From Odontocerum albicorne (lineage: Eukaryota; Arthropoda; Insecta; Trichoptera; Odontoceridae): 64,000 nt of DNA. Of the stretch, positions 11,104 to 20,967 are shown piece after piece. The DNA is taken from assembly GCA_949825065.1 (NCBI GenBank), contig OX463849.1, positions 2,666,001 through 2,730,000 on the forward strand, written 5' to 3'. The notes beneath the pieces were generated by a model. That model worked only from the letters and a program-made list of their open reading frames with translations. It was not told the DNA's origin and did not search any database. The position numbers and the translations under genes are program-made. Numbering within the stretch: position 1 is the stretch's first letter; the number at the start of each line of letters is the position of its first letter.

Positions 11104-11382
11104 TCCCGAGGCTCTCTTCATGCGGAATGATTTCGGTTTGTTATGAGCGTACATCAAAAGTGTGTGTGGTATATTTACAGAAAAACATTTAAAAAAATTT
11201 AATTAATTAAAATATTTTATGCATGAAATATTCAATCTAATATATTAAATTTGAAATATTTCCGTAAATAAAAAATCACACTATTTTTTTATGTGGGTGG
11301 TCCATAAAAATATGACACCAGTCTGATATAAGCACTGTTCTCATAATAAACCGGAATCGTTCCGCCGAAGAGAGCCTCGGGA
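11104..11382. mobile_element. TA-flanked MITE
   Basis: A 279-bp non-coding element between TA dinucleotides (11102-11103 and 11383-11384). Its terminal inverted repeats of about 40 bp start TCCCGAGGCTCTCTTC and continue as GCGGAA-GATT-CGGTTT with a few mismatches. It ends only 27 bp before the piggyBac-like element. TA duplication and long TIRs suggest a Tc1/mariner-type family. Confidence 0.75.
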
Positions 11383-11413
11383 TAGGATGTAGAAAAACGT
11401 GTAGCGGATTTAA

Positions 11414-14125
11414 CTCGTCCAGTGCTGAGAACACGCGTGGCGTGTCCATGTGAACATCGGCTTCATGCTCAGAACACGCGCGGCATGTCCATGCCTAAAT
11501 ATTGTTAGTATATTACATCAGCATATGATATTCGTCATTATTTCGGAATATTCCGAGCATTCGGGCGTTTGCGCATGTGCAACGCATTGTAAAGTTGAGG
11601 TTACACCCGCAGTTTTAAATAATATTTTTTCTAGTTATTCCATTTGTTTTCATTGTGAGACTTGATAATAAAAATAATTGGACTATTTCTCTAGCGCTGT
11701 TTTGTGAAAAGGTCACTCACTGCAAGGGATATTTTGTTTATGTTTTCTAGTTATTTTCAATTTTGAATGAGTGACATAGTGAATTGTGAGCAAAAATAAG
11801 TGCCTTTTGAAAAATATATTATAGTAATTGGTGTATACATAGTGATATTTAGTATCATATAAGTTTCCTTTTTGATTTTACGAAAAAAAATACGTTTACC
11901 TTGAAAAATGGATCGCCCATCGAGCTCTAAAAGACAAAAGATTGAGGATGATATGGATGATTCATTTAGTGACGTTAGTGATGAGGAATTCACCATCATC
12001 AAGGACGATTCTGAATTTGAGTCAAATATTGAAAATGATGACAATATTCAAATTCAAACTGTTTCACAAACATCTAGAACACCAGATGTTAGCTCTACGC
12101 AATGGTCGAATATAAAAAAACAACCAGCCTCTATACCATTTTCAAAAATACCCGGGTTGAAAATTGAGATGTCAAGTAAAGAACCAATAGATTATTTTGA
12201 TTTGATTTTCAATGAAGATTTGTACAATCTTGTGACAACCCAAATTAATTTGTATGCTGTTGAAGTATTGTCGAAATCAGAAGGTGATACAAGCAGAATC
12301 ACGCGATGGAAAAATGTCACTAAAGACGAAATGAGGGTGTGGCTGGGTTTACTACTACACACCGGAACAATACGTTTGAACCGGTTGAGTGACTACTGGA
12401 ATACGGACTACCTATTCAATTTACCGGCATTTTCACAATTCATGTCAAGAGATAGATTTTTGCTCATCTTACGGGCACTTCATTTTAACAATAATGAAGA
12501 AGATCTGTCGAGCTTGGCAAAAGTCAGGGCATTGATTGATTTTTTCAATCGAAGGATGGAAGTAATTTATGATCCACACAGACAACTATCGATAGATGAA
12601 TCATTGGTTCTTTGGAGAGGCCGATTGATTTTTCGCCAATATATAAAAGGCAAAAAGGCCAAGTATGGTATAAAACTTTACATGTTAGGGGAATCAAGTG
12701 GATTGGCCGTAAAAATAATTGTATATAGTGGATCATCAGATGAAGAGTTAGGTGGCAAATAAAGTCGTTCAGAAATTGCTAGAGGGGAAGACGGGAGCCG
12801 GATATTCAGTTTACATGGATAATTTCTATAATAGCGTTCCTCTTACAAAAAATTTATTGAACCAAAACACATATGTCACAGGAACACTACGAGCAAATAG
12901 AAAAGAAAACCCGATCGATGTTATAAATAAAAAACTAAAGAAAGGAGAAAGTGTGAGTCAGTACACAGAAAATGGTATATGTGTTACCAAATGGAAAGAC
13001 CGCCGAGAAGTCTTTATGATATCTTCTGAATTTGATGGGGAGCTGTCTGATAGTAAAAACCGACATGGTCAAGTGGTCACCAAACCAAATATGGTAATAA
13101 ATTACAACAATCATATGGGTGGTATAGACTATCATGACCAGATGTTAGCTTACTACCCATGCAAAAGGAAAACATTACGTTGGTACAAAAAGTTGGCCAT
13201 TCATCTATTCCAGACGATGTTATTGAATTCTTGGCATTTATACAATGCAGACAATTCACAGAAAATGCCGTTGTATGATTTCAGGCTATTTATAATCAAA
13301 AAATTACTAGGTCCACCTCCATCATCAATTCCGAGACAAATAGTACAATCGAAAACCAAGATACATCTGCCGAAGTTTTGTGAAAAAGACACTGATAATA
13401 AAATCAAAAGACGCAGATGTAGGCAATGCTGGGATACAGCTAAGAAAAGAAATGCTTCATTATTCTTTTGTCCAGATTGCCCCACACAACCTGGTCTTTG
13501 TTTGGATCATTGTTTCCAACTTTACCACAAATATTAAATTATTTAAAAAAAAATATTGTGTACACCTAATTAGTAAGTATATTTTTCTGTTAGTTTTTAT
13601 AAAATATTGTTTTTTTTTGTAATATAATGTTGTTCGAAAAATATCATAAAAACCTCCATTCAAATACCATTACGGTATGCGTCAAAATACCGACATCACT
13701 CTTATCACACAAAAAAGTCACTCAAGTACGTTTGATAAAAATAAAAAAAGACTGGGTATCTCATTTTGCGCCGAATTACCAATGGACAAAATAAAAATAG
13801 CACAAAAATAAACACATTTGAAAAAGGACAAAAAAATATTTGAAAATTTTTAATTTATTTGAGAATATTTTTTACATGTGTAGCCCCACCTTTACAGCAT
13901 GGCCTCGAAACTATACTGAATGAATTTTAAATACCTAGCCAACAATTTTTGAACCGGTGTAAAAGGGGACGATGTATAAATGATATATATATAAACAAAT
14001 TCTATATTTATGAATATATATTTTCTTAAATGTAAAATTTGTTTTACTTCCGTGAAAATATCACGGGATGCAACTATATTGCGCACTCATCGGCTCTCAT
14101 AGAAATTATCTCAGCAGTGAAAGAG
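11414..14125 (+). mobile_element. piggyBac-like transposon, near full length
   Basis: A 2712-bp element between TTAA target duplications (11410-11413 and 14126-14129). Ends are inverted repeats: CTCGTCCAGTGCTGAGA on the left and CTCTTTCACTGCTGAGA read inwards from the right. Just inside the left end are two copies of an ACACGCG-GGC-TGTCCATG motif (about 11431 and 11474), likely subterminal transposase-binding repeats. It encodes a transposase (11908-13537) interrupted by one frame shift. Length and layout match autonomous piggyBac elements (about 2.4-2.8 kb). Confidence 0.9.
11908..13537 (+). pseudogene. piggyBac-like transposase, one frame shift
   Basis: Cut-and-paste transposase of the DDE_Tnp_1_7 type, in two overlapping frames. 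Frame one (11908-12762, 284 aa) has an acidic N-terminus, the family's IPGLKIE/DYFDLIF region and the first catalytic aspartate in QLSIDES (residue 230). Frame two (12752-13537) has the second in YMDNFYNS (residue 23 of that piece) and the third in NHMGGIDYHDQM (residue 126). It ends in a cysteine/histidine-rich domain (CRQCW, FFCPDCP, CLDHC) typical of piggyBac C-termini. The downstream frame is +1 relative to the first, so the break lies at about 12745-12762. Apart from that break no stop interrupts about 540 codons. The start is the first ATG after the TIR region. Confidence 0.9.
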
Positions 14126-14129
14126 TTAA

Positions 14130-15287
14130 CACATTGTTGTCGGGCGGTTTTTTCATCAATCTATGCCGTTAAGCGGGCAATGAATTTAGATTCGCGCGCG
14201 AAATTACGTTTCACGTAAAATTACTATAACTTGAGAACTATTGATCGTATTTAAATAAAATTTTCAGCACTTTATCATTAATGAAATCGTTTTGAATGTT
14301 TCATTTATAAACTTATATATATTTGGGTAAACAATTATGATATTTAAGGTTAAATAACATTTTTACCTTACTGTCCATTTAGTCATTCTGTACATGTTCA
14401 ACATAATATATATTTTGTAAAATACGAAATTATAAACACCAATATTGTTTTAAAGTATGATATCGTTGAAATTGTTCGTCGGAAATATGTCCGAGGACGC
14501 GCGGTAACTTCATTATTACTAGTTTCAAATTCGCCATCTCTATTTTTCTCAACACAAGAATAATCTGATAAATTATCAGCACACAATTCCCCATCCCTTT
14601 GCTCTCATTACTATCGTAATCCATGTTAAACACAACAGCGATCGATATCCACTATACTATATGATACAATGATAGGTATTTTGCAATATTTTTTTAATAT
14701 AAATAATTAGCAATAGCGGAATGTAGGCAGAAAGGAAAATGGAGAACGTCTTGAACTGAACAATATCACCTCAATACTGAAGAATTATAAAGATAAACAC
14801 GAAATGCATGTTATATGAGGACAGTCTGCCACCCGACCCTAATTATACTAAGCAGGCTACCACCCGACCCACATTATACTAATCGCTTCACTTCACAAGT
14901 AACCGCAAACCCAATTCCGATTTGTATAACGTGTTTTGGCGTCTCCCGCGCTCTACCAACAGTAAGCAAATACAACGCTTTTAAGCGTCTCCCGCTCTCT
15001 ACCAACAGTATGTAAAAGACGCTTTTAACACGTTCAATGCTGAAAACGCATATATGCGTTGATATAAACTTTGTTGGGTGTTGAAAATGTCTATCGTCGT
15101 TCTATTCCCAATTTCTTTGGGTGAATTATTAAACAAACGAGTCCAGAGTGGCCTTATGGTACTATAGAGTTTGTAAGGGTTGTATGGTAATGAATTATAC
15201 TTGCTTTTTTATTTTTTTAACAACACAGTAAATATAAAACAAATTATTCAGCAGTCAATGTGTTAAGCGTTTCCCCCAAACAATGTG
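14130..15287. mobile_element. probable second TTAA element abutting the piggyBac copy
   Basis: From TTAA at 14126-14129 to TTAA at 15288-15291. The left end starts CACATTGTTGTCGGGCGG and the right end, read inwards, starts CACATTGTTTGGGGGAAACG: nine identical bases followed by a G-rich stretch. Inside is AT-rich DNA, a tandem duplication (GCGTCTCCCGC-CTCTACCAACAGTA at 14939 and 14983) and a nested MITE at 15029. No transposase frame. The matching TIR is short, so this could be chance, but the TTAA context is consistent. Confidence 0.45.
15029..15262. mobile_element. piggyBac-type MITE related to the full-length element
   Basis: A 234-bp element between TTAA at 15025-15028 and 15263-15266. 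The inverted ends read CACGTTCAATGCTGAA and CACATTGACTGCTGAA. They resemble those of the 11414 element (CTCGTCCAGTGCTGAGA) and have the same design: a palindromic subterminal block follows (AAAACGCATATATGCGTT here, ACACGCGTGGCGTGT there). It is non-coding and probably moved by a piggyBac transposase of this group. Confidence 0.7.
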
Positions 15288-15291
15288 TTAA

Positions 15292-15581
15292 CATAATTAG
15301 TGGAATAACAAACTAATTTATTGTTAAATATTTCGACATGAAGTTCTACAAAGTTAAAGCCGAAACCTTTGATGCATTTTTGTACCTTCTGTAAAATTCT
15401 GTAAAGTTGGCGACACACGCTGTACCCGATGACTGTCGGTCCATAACATGCTTCAATTTCATTATTATGACATTTTTTTTTCTTAATATCAATCAAATTA
15501 TTTTATCGTAATTCATAATAAAAGGGTTGATTCCAATTTTACAAACGAAATACTCAGTAAAAATTATCGTGATCCGGCTAA
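15292..15581. other. unassigned AT-rich sequence
   Basis: No gene or repeat recognised. Confidence 0.25.
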
Positions 15582-16163
15582 CTATACTTAAGAAAATGTA
15601 GGATGGTTCCTGTGACACTTGAAATGTCATGTCTCAAAGGGATGGGGTAAAATCGTTTTTTTTTTACAAATCGAATCATTTTTTTTATAAATCGAAAAAA
15701 ATGTTTTGCTCTAAACTGGCGTTTTAATTCCCAATACTCATTATACTGACTTTCTAATGTATTGTATGATTTGTATATACCTTTAAATAGGCCAAGATCC
15801 ACTATGAATAAATACTAAATACGAACATTTAATTTCAGGTATAAAAAAAAACGAAAATCCAATTATCGTATACCCCATCCCTAGTCAATGCAGACTAACG
15901 TAGTGACTTTTGACAAACGTCACCAAATATTATTTGATTTTAACAAACTGCCACATTTTTGCTAATCTGTAACAAGATGTATTAATTTGTCATTATTGTT
16001 AGTTTTATTTAATGTATTTACCTAAATAACTTGCTATTTATTAGAATCGAGGCTTATATTAAAATTGATAAAATAATTAAAATTACTGAACGTCGTTACA
16101 AGGTTGTATTGGAGCAAATTTGTGAACTGTCACAGGGACCAGGCTACATTTTCTCAAGTATAG
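15582..16163. mobile_element. MITE family X, copy 1
   Basis: A 582-bp element with inverted ends CTATACTTAAGAAAATGTAG and CTATACTTGAGAAAATGTAG (read inwards). Interior text includes TGACAAACGTCACCAAATAT and, near the right end, CAAGGTTGTATTGGAGCAAA. Related copies are at 34365-34589 and 44276-44854, and a 145-bp piece lies inside the Helitron at 22598-22742. A TA or TATA target duplication is likely because TATA borders each end. It is non-coding. Confidence 0.75.
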
Positions 16164-16655
16164 ATAATAATCGGTTTTTTGAGTTTTGAGCTCCACAGCT
16201 AAAAATTCTTGAATAGCAATAAAAAATATATATGAAAAAAAGCTAAAAAAATAACAAGATGTATTCAATCGGGTAAATATGTTAAAAATAATAATTTCAA
16301 ATAAATTTACGAGATGAAAAAATGTAAAGTGAATGCAAAAGAGCTGACTCAGTTGTTGTGCAGGTCCGATGCGACGATATATAGTAAGTGCGAATATATA
16401 ATACATACTCGTATGTATTTTTAGCAACTTCCTTATTAAACAGACCGATACCAGGATATTCCCATCGTGCCGAGTGCAAGGACCTCTCTTATGCATTCTT
16501 CACTCTACTCGTACAAATATTGTATTATTGCAACCATCAACACAGACAATAATATTATTTGATTAAATATTTGCACTGTGTAGAAATGATAAGCATTATT
16601 TAAATTACCCAATGTATTGTAGTTCAAAATCGAATACATTTTCAATGGTTTATAA
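16164..16655. other. unassigned AT-rich sequence
   Basis: Short open frames on the minus strand only (16083-16496), with no recognisable motif. Includes the 8-bp hAT target copy GTTTATAA at 16648-16655. Confidence 0.25.
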
Positions 16656-16724
16656 CAGGGGTGGGCATACGTCAGGTCAACGAGGGCCACATTCTGGATT
16701 TTCATGTATATAAAGAGCCACACC

Positions 16725-17059
16725 CTAAGATACAAAATAAAAAGCTCACGCATTCGTGGAAGCCTAGGTGTTACAGACATCAACAGCAAGATGGAGGAGA
16801 GACGATTGAGATGGTATGGGCACGTTGGACGCAGAGCACCCGATCACATTGTTAACCAGGCAATCTCCATGGATCTTCCTCGAATAACAACCAGAGGAAG
16901 ACCAAATAATTCATGGTTGGTGCAAAAGGAAAACTTGATGCAGAGGCACGGCCTGGGGGACGTAGTCCGGGACAGAAGAGCATACAACCTGAAGACGAGG
17001 AGAGCTGACTCCAACAGTCTTCGCAGACAGTGAGTTGGGATGGAGCCAGGGAGAAAAAG
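16725..17059 (+). mobile_element. LINE-D insertion with exact 13-bp duplication
   Basis: A 335-bp 5'-truncated non-LTR insertion with perfect target copies AAAGAGCCACACC at 16712-16724 and 17060-17072. It encodes the C-terminal tail of the reverse-transcriptase protein: KIKSSRIRGSLGVTDINSK, LRWYGHVGRRAPDHIVNQA, RGRPNNSWLVQ and RRADSNSLRRQ followed by a stop. It ends AGGGAGAAAAAG. It is inside the hAT element and therefore younger than it. Confidence 0.9.
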
Positions 17060-17259
17060 AAAGAGCCACACCATAGTCACGTTCTCACGTAGTATTAAAT
17101 ACACTAATTCTAATTTATTACATATTCTACACAAATCTTAATTGCTATGTAAAGTATCAAAAATACACATATAAGAAAATATAAAAAATGAGAAAGAAAA
17201 CACAAAATAATTACTATAGTTAAAAATTTATTTAATAAAAATATAATATAATGTAAAGT

Positions 17260-17425
17260 TTATTTATCATTTTTAGCTAAATCTCTCAAATTTGGCGTAA
17301 AATTTGTTACAGCCGTTCGCAACAATTCTGTCAAATGCTCGTTTGTTAGCTGCGAACGACGTTTTGATTTCACAAACTTCATAGAGGAGTATAGGGAAAT
17401 AATCGGCAAGCAGATTTCTTTAAAT
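17260..17425 (-). pseudogene. hAT transposase C-terminal dimerisation fragment
   Basis: The minus strand ends in a frame reading SSMKFVKSKRRSQLTNEHL, then ELLRTAVTNFTPNLRDLA, then a stop at 17260-17262. This is the hATC dimerisation region that closes hAT transposases of the GTF2IRD2/ZBED-like group (S-x-MK-x-VKSK-x-RS-x-LT-x-EHL). The catalytic core is missing. The left limit of readable homology is approximate. Confidence 0.8.
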
Positions 17426-17639
17426 TAGAATATTTGAATTCTGGCACAAGTTTCCAAAATCGCGAAAATACAAGTATAATGGGGAAAGAAATAATCTATA
17501 TTTTTATAAGAGACATTGGGAGCCGCACTGAACCCAACGAAGAGCCGCATGCGGCTCTCGGAGCCGCATTTGCCCACGTCTGATTTATAACATCAAAATA
17601 TTTATTCCGCAACGCAATACAAACCCTGTTTAACGAGTA

Positions 17640-17824
17640 ACGCGAAGAAGAGCTCTTTTATATGGTTTAGGCTAGTGGAACGAATGAATAAAAATATAGT
17701 AACAAAATGTGAGTGGAAGGCGTGGTAGACGAAGACCAAGGAAAGTATGGCTGGATTGAGTAAATGATATTTTAAATTAAGGAAACGTAAGAAATAAAAT
17801 AAATCGTAGAAGTTGTTTTAGAAT
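17640..17824 (+). mobile_element. LINE-F fragment
   Basis: Plus-strand text encodes a decayed GRRRPRKVWLD-like segment near 17715-17760, followed by an A-rich region. It matches LINE-F at 42890-43100 closely. Frames are broken. The 3' tail is replaced by LINE-G at about 17825. Confidence 0.65.
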
Positions 17825-18663
17825 GGTTGAATGTTAGAAATAGACGCCAATTCACATACTGTCTCTATTGTATAATATCCTTAACTATCCCGCCACCCCC
17901 TTTTATCTCGCCGAAAAATTTCAGCGTCTTTCCAGTCATGGATTAGCGCTACGCTCAAACAGAGATTGTATATTGGCCTTTCCAGTTCACCACTCCTCTT
18001 TTTTTAGGTCGTCCTTTGCTATATATGCAGTGAGACTGGAATCAGTTACAAACCAATATAAGACTCGCTTCGTCCTTGGCATGTTTTAAGAAGCGACTGA
18101 AAAAAACTCTTAATTTCTAGTCAGTAAAATAACGTGTACTCCGAGGAGCAAAGTACAAATTACTGCACCTGATCATCCAAGGCAAAATAGAAGGTTGAAG
18201 AGGTGTTGGCAGGAGGTAAATCTCCTGGCTCCGCAATATACATGATTGGACTGGCATAAGAGGCGTTGGAGATCTTTTTCGGGCTGCCGGGGACAAAGAT
18301 GTCTACTCTCAGGTGATATTCAATGTTGGGGGGACCTGATATGACACTGGGAAGAAGAAGAAAATAACGTGTTTCATTCCTGATTTTTCTTTTCCTTTCC
18401 TTTCCACCTTCCTTTCCTTTTGATTGATGATATCTCACTTTATATGAAAAATAATGTTCGGGTGATTGTCCATCTTTGTACGGCACGTGGGCATGTGCTC
18501 ACGTATGTTTTTATGGATTTCGTGGGGAAGGATAGTCATTTGAATGATTTATGCGACCACGTAACTTGCTTAATTTATTTTTGTGCTGGTTGGTTGTAAG
18601 AGATTGCCGCCTGGCAATACTCCCGCCAGATTGTATTTGCAATAAAAATGTTAAATAAATAAA
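17825..18663 (+). mobile_element. LINE-G 3' end with nested LINE-E
   Basis: The C-terminal end of a Jockey-like ORF (LNVRNRR, YLAEKFQRLSSHGLALRSNR, FPVHHSSFFRSSF, and LACFKKRLKK in a shifted frame) is followed by a 3' UTR. The UTR reads GATGATATCTCACTTTATAT, then ATGTTCGGGTGATTGTCC, and finally GGTTGGTTGTAAGAGATTGC and ATTGTATTTGCAATAAAAAT, ending in AAATAAATAAAT. Better copies: 45740-46576 and 33216-33576. A LINE-E fragment sits at 18138-18360. Confidence 0.8.
18138..18360 (+). mobile_element. LINE-E 3' fragment nested in LINE-G, exact 12-bp duplication
   Basis: A 223-bp insert flanked by perfect AAAATAACGTGT copies (18126-18137 and 18361-18372). It encodes a KYKLLHLIIQGK-type C-terminal tail of a reverse-transcriptase protein in decayed form, and ends GACACTGGGAAGAAGAAG. 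The same family lies on the minus strand at 28470, 36800 and 56535. Confidence 0.85.
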
Positions 18664-18785
18664 TAGAATGATGAAGAAGAGTCGAAAGACGTGTTTCGCA
18701 ACATGAAAGTCTGGCTCTCTCTCCTCTCTGCCTACCTCGACATGGAGACGGCGTGATGGTATGTATGTACTTTCAATTGAATAAT
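18664..18785 (+). mobile_element. LINE-F 3' tail
   Basis: Ends CTCCTCTCTGCCTACCTCGA, then GGCGTGATGGTATGTATGTA, the signature end of LINE-F. It is 5'-truncated and directly follows LINE-G. Confidence 0.6.
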
Positions 18786-19330
18786 ACTTGTCGGAAATCG
18801 AAGGCGAAAGTGGTGTTGTAAATAATCTATTCTGAAATTATATTAGTGTTCCCGATTTCTTCATTACGGTTTTATAAATGTAGGTTTCAATTTCCTATTG
18901 ACGGATGGATGTTAATTTTTTTTTAACTAACGAGGATTTTCGAAATTTATTAAACAATAATCAATAATCAGTAAAAATTATCAACTAATAAATAAACATT
19001 CGTATGTCCTCAGTAAGATATAGGCAAAGGCCTAGTTTACTAAGGGGCACGACAAATACTAGGTAACAAACCCAAATCCATATTAATTGATTCGGTATTT
19101 TTATTATAGAACTCCCTTTTTAAACAGAATTATTTAAAAATTAAACATGATAAAATCTAGCCAATAAACATATTAAAGTGACAGGCTTGTTTCGCTTCCT
19201 GTTAAACAATTTTTGTACAGCGAAACAGGCCTGTCAGTTTAAGATAAGTTTATTGTGTATTCTTTTACATTTAGTGTTAAATCATTCTGTTCCAAATTCA
19301 TATACTCGTAGTTTAAGACTACTTTTGTAT
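18786..19330. other. unassigned; contains one copy of a dispersed repeat
   Basis: At 19003-19085 the text CCTCAGTAAGATATAGGCAA and CTAGTTTACTAAGGGGCACG recurs, diverged, at 41087-41165. The rest is unassigned. Confidence 0.35.
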
Positions 19331-19950
19331 GCCTTTTTTATACATAATATAGATACTTGTTGGTGGTACAAAACTTCCTAGTTCCGGTTAATCGCCTATT
19401 TATACATAATATAGATATTTGTTGGTGGCACAAATCTTACTAGTTCCGGTGGATCGCCTATTTATACATAATATAGATACTTGTTGGTGGCACAAAACTT
19501 CCTAGTTCGGGTGGATTGCCTATTTATACATAATATAGATACTTGTTGGTGGCACAAATCTTACTAGTTCCGGTGGATCGCCTATTTATACATAATATAT
19601 ATACTTGTTGGGGGTACAAAACTTCTTAGTTCCGGTGGATCGCCTATTTATACATAATATATATATTTGTTGGTGGCACAAATCTTCCTAGTTCGGGTGG
19701 ATCGCCTATTTATACATAATATATGGTACATACTTGTTGGTGGCACAAATCTTACTAGTTCCGGTGGATCGCCTATTTATACATAATATAGATACTTGTT
19801 GGTGGCACAAATCTTACTAGTTCCGGTGGATCGCCTATTTATACATAATATATATACTTGTTGGTGGTACAAAACTTACTAGTTCCGGTGGATCGCCTAT
19901 TTATACATAATATAGATACTTGTTGGTGGCCCAAATCTTCCTAGTTCGGA
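19331..19950. repeat. 61-bp minisatellite, about 10 copies
   Basis: Tandem units of about 61 bp containing CCTATTTATACATAATATAG, CTTGTTGGTGGCACAAATCT and ACTAGTTCCGGTGGATCG, with single-base variants between units. The Helitron terminus follows at once, so the array's right edge was probably cut by, or used as, the insertion target. Confidence 0.9.
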
Positions 19951-20967
19951 ATCTATATAAATAAAAATGTAAATGTTCGTTAATTGAAGGCAGCTAATCT
20001 CCGGAAGTTCTCTACCGATTGCTTTGAAATTTTGAGTAAAGTTGATATTCGTCAACGGAAATGTTTTTTCATTTTTATTTATATATAAATATCAGTGTAT
20101 ATAATAAATTTTTTAAATCAAAAACAAATATCTATGCGAACCTATCGGGGACAAGGACTAACTAGATTTGTGACACATGTCAAATTTCATTTTCGACGTT
20201 TCGGAGTTTATATCAAATATTTAATTTTTAGTCTATATAAATAAAATATTTAATAATTTAATGTTTAAAAATAAATAATAAATTTTATATATAATAAATG
20301 TTTTATTTTTGAGTCGAGACACGAACTGATAATAAATTTACTACAGAGGAAAAATAGGTTAGAATCCAAGATACGTCAAACTAACATTTGTGTTAATAAG
20401 GATAAGTTCCATTGTGTCATAGCAGCTTGAGAAAATCTTAATATGGCTGAATCAGGACTTTATAGCGCAAGCGCAGGAAATATATTTGACAGAACTAATA
20501 CTAAATTTGTAAAAAATATCCAAGTAATATTTTATCTGTTTTCAAATATTTCGAGTATCGTTAAAATAAATATAATCGCTAAAACAAATATAGCTTATAT
20601 TTATAAAATGATCTAAAATAAAGATATAACAATAACTTATATGTATAAAAAGATCGAGGATCGCTAAAATAAATATAACTTATATAGTATGTATAAAAAA
20701 AGAGATGCGTGATACTCTCACGTGGTAGAAGTGAAACTTCTTAGATCTTAGGAAAAGTTGATTTTATGCATTGCTTTTTTTCGATTTGTTAACGATTTTT
20801 TTAGGATTAGGAAATGGTTCTGTGGAATTTAATTCAAGAAAGTCTCTTTTAATTTAATAAAAAATTTTTTTTTTTTATTTTTAATAATAAACAATAATAA
20901 ATAATAATATAATACACTTAATAAAATGAAATTTAATATTAAATATATTAATATTTTTATATTTATA

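Larger units (their letters stand above)
16656..17582 (-). mobile_element. hAT element, internally deleted, with a nested LINE
   Basis: Ends are CAGGGGTGGGCATACG on the left and CAGACGTGGGCAAATG read inwards from the right, typical hAT termini. The flanks are an 8-bp duplication with one mismatch (GTTTATAA 16648-16655, ATTTATAA 17583-17590). It keeps the C-terminal end of a hAT transposase on the minus strand (17260-17425). A LINE-D copy (16725-17059) was inserted later. Without that insertion the hAT is about 580 bp, so it is a non-autonomous deletion derivative. Confidence 0.85.

Noticed and set aside
16083..16496. 137-codon gene on the minus strand
   Set aside because: It crosses the end of MITE X copy 1, is very AT-rich and has no domain.
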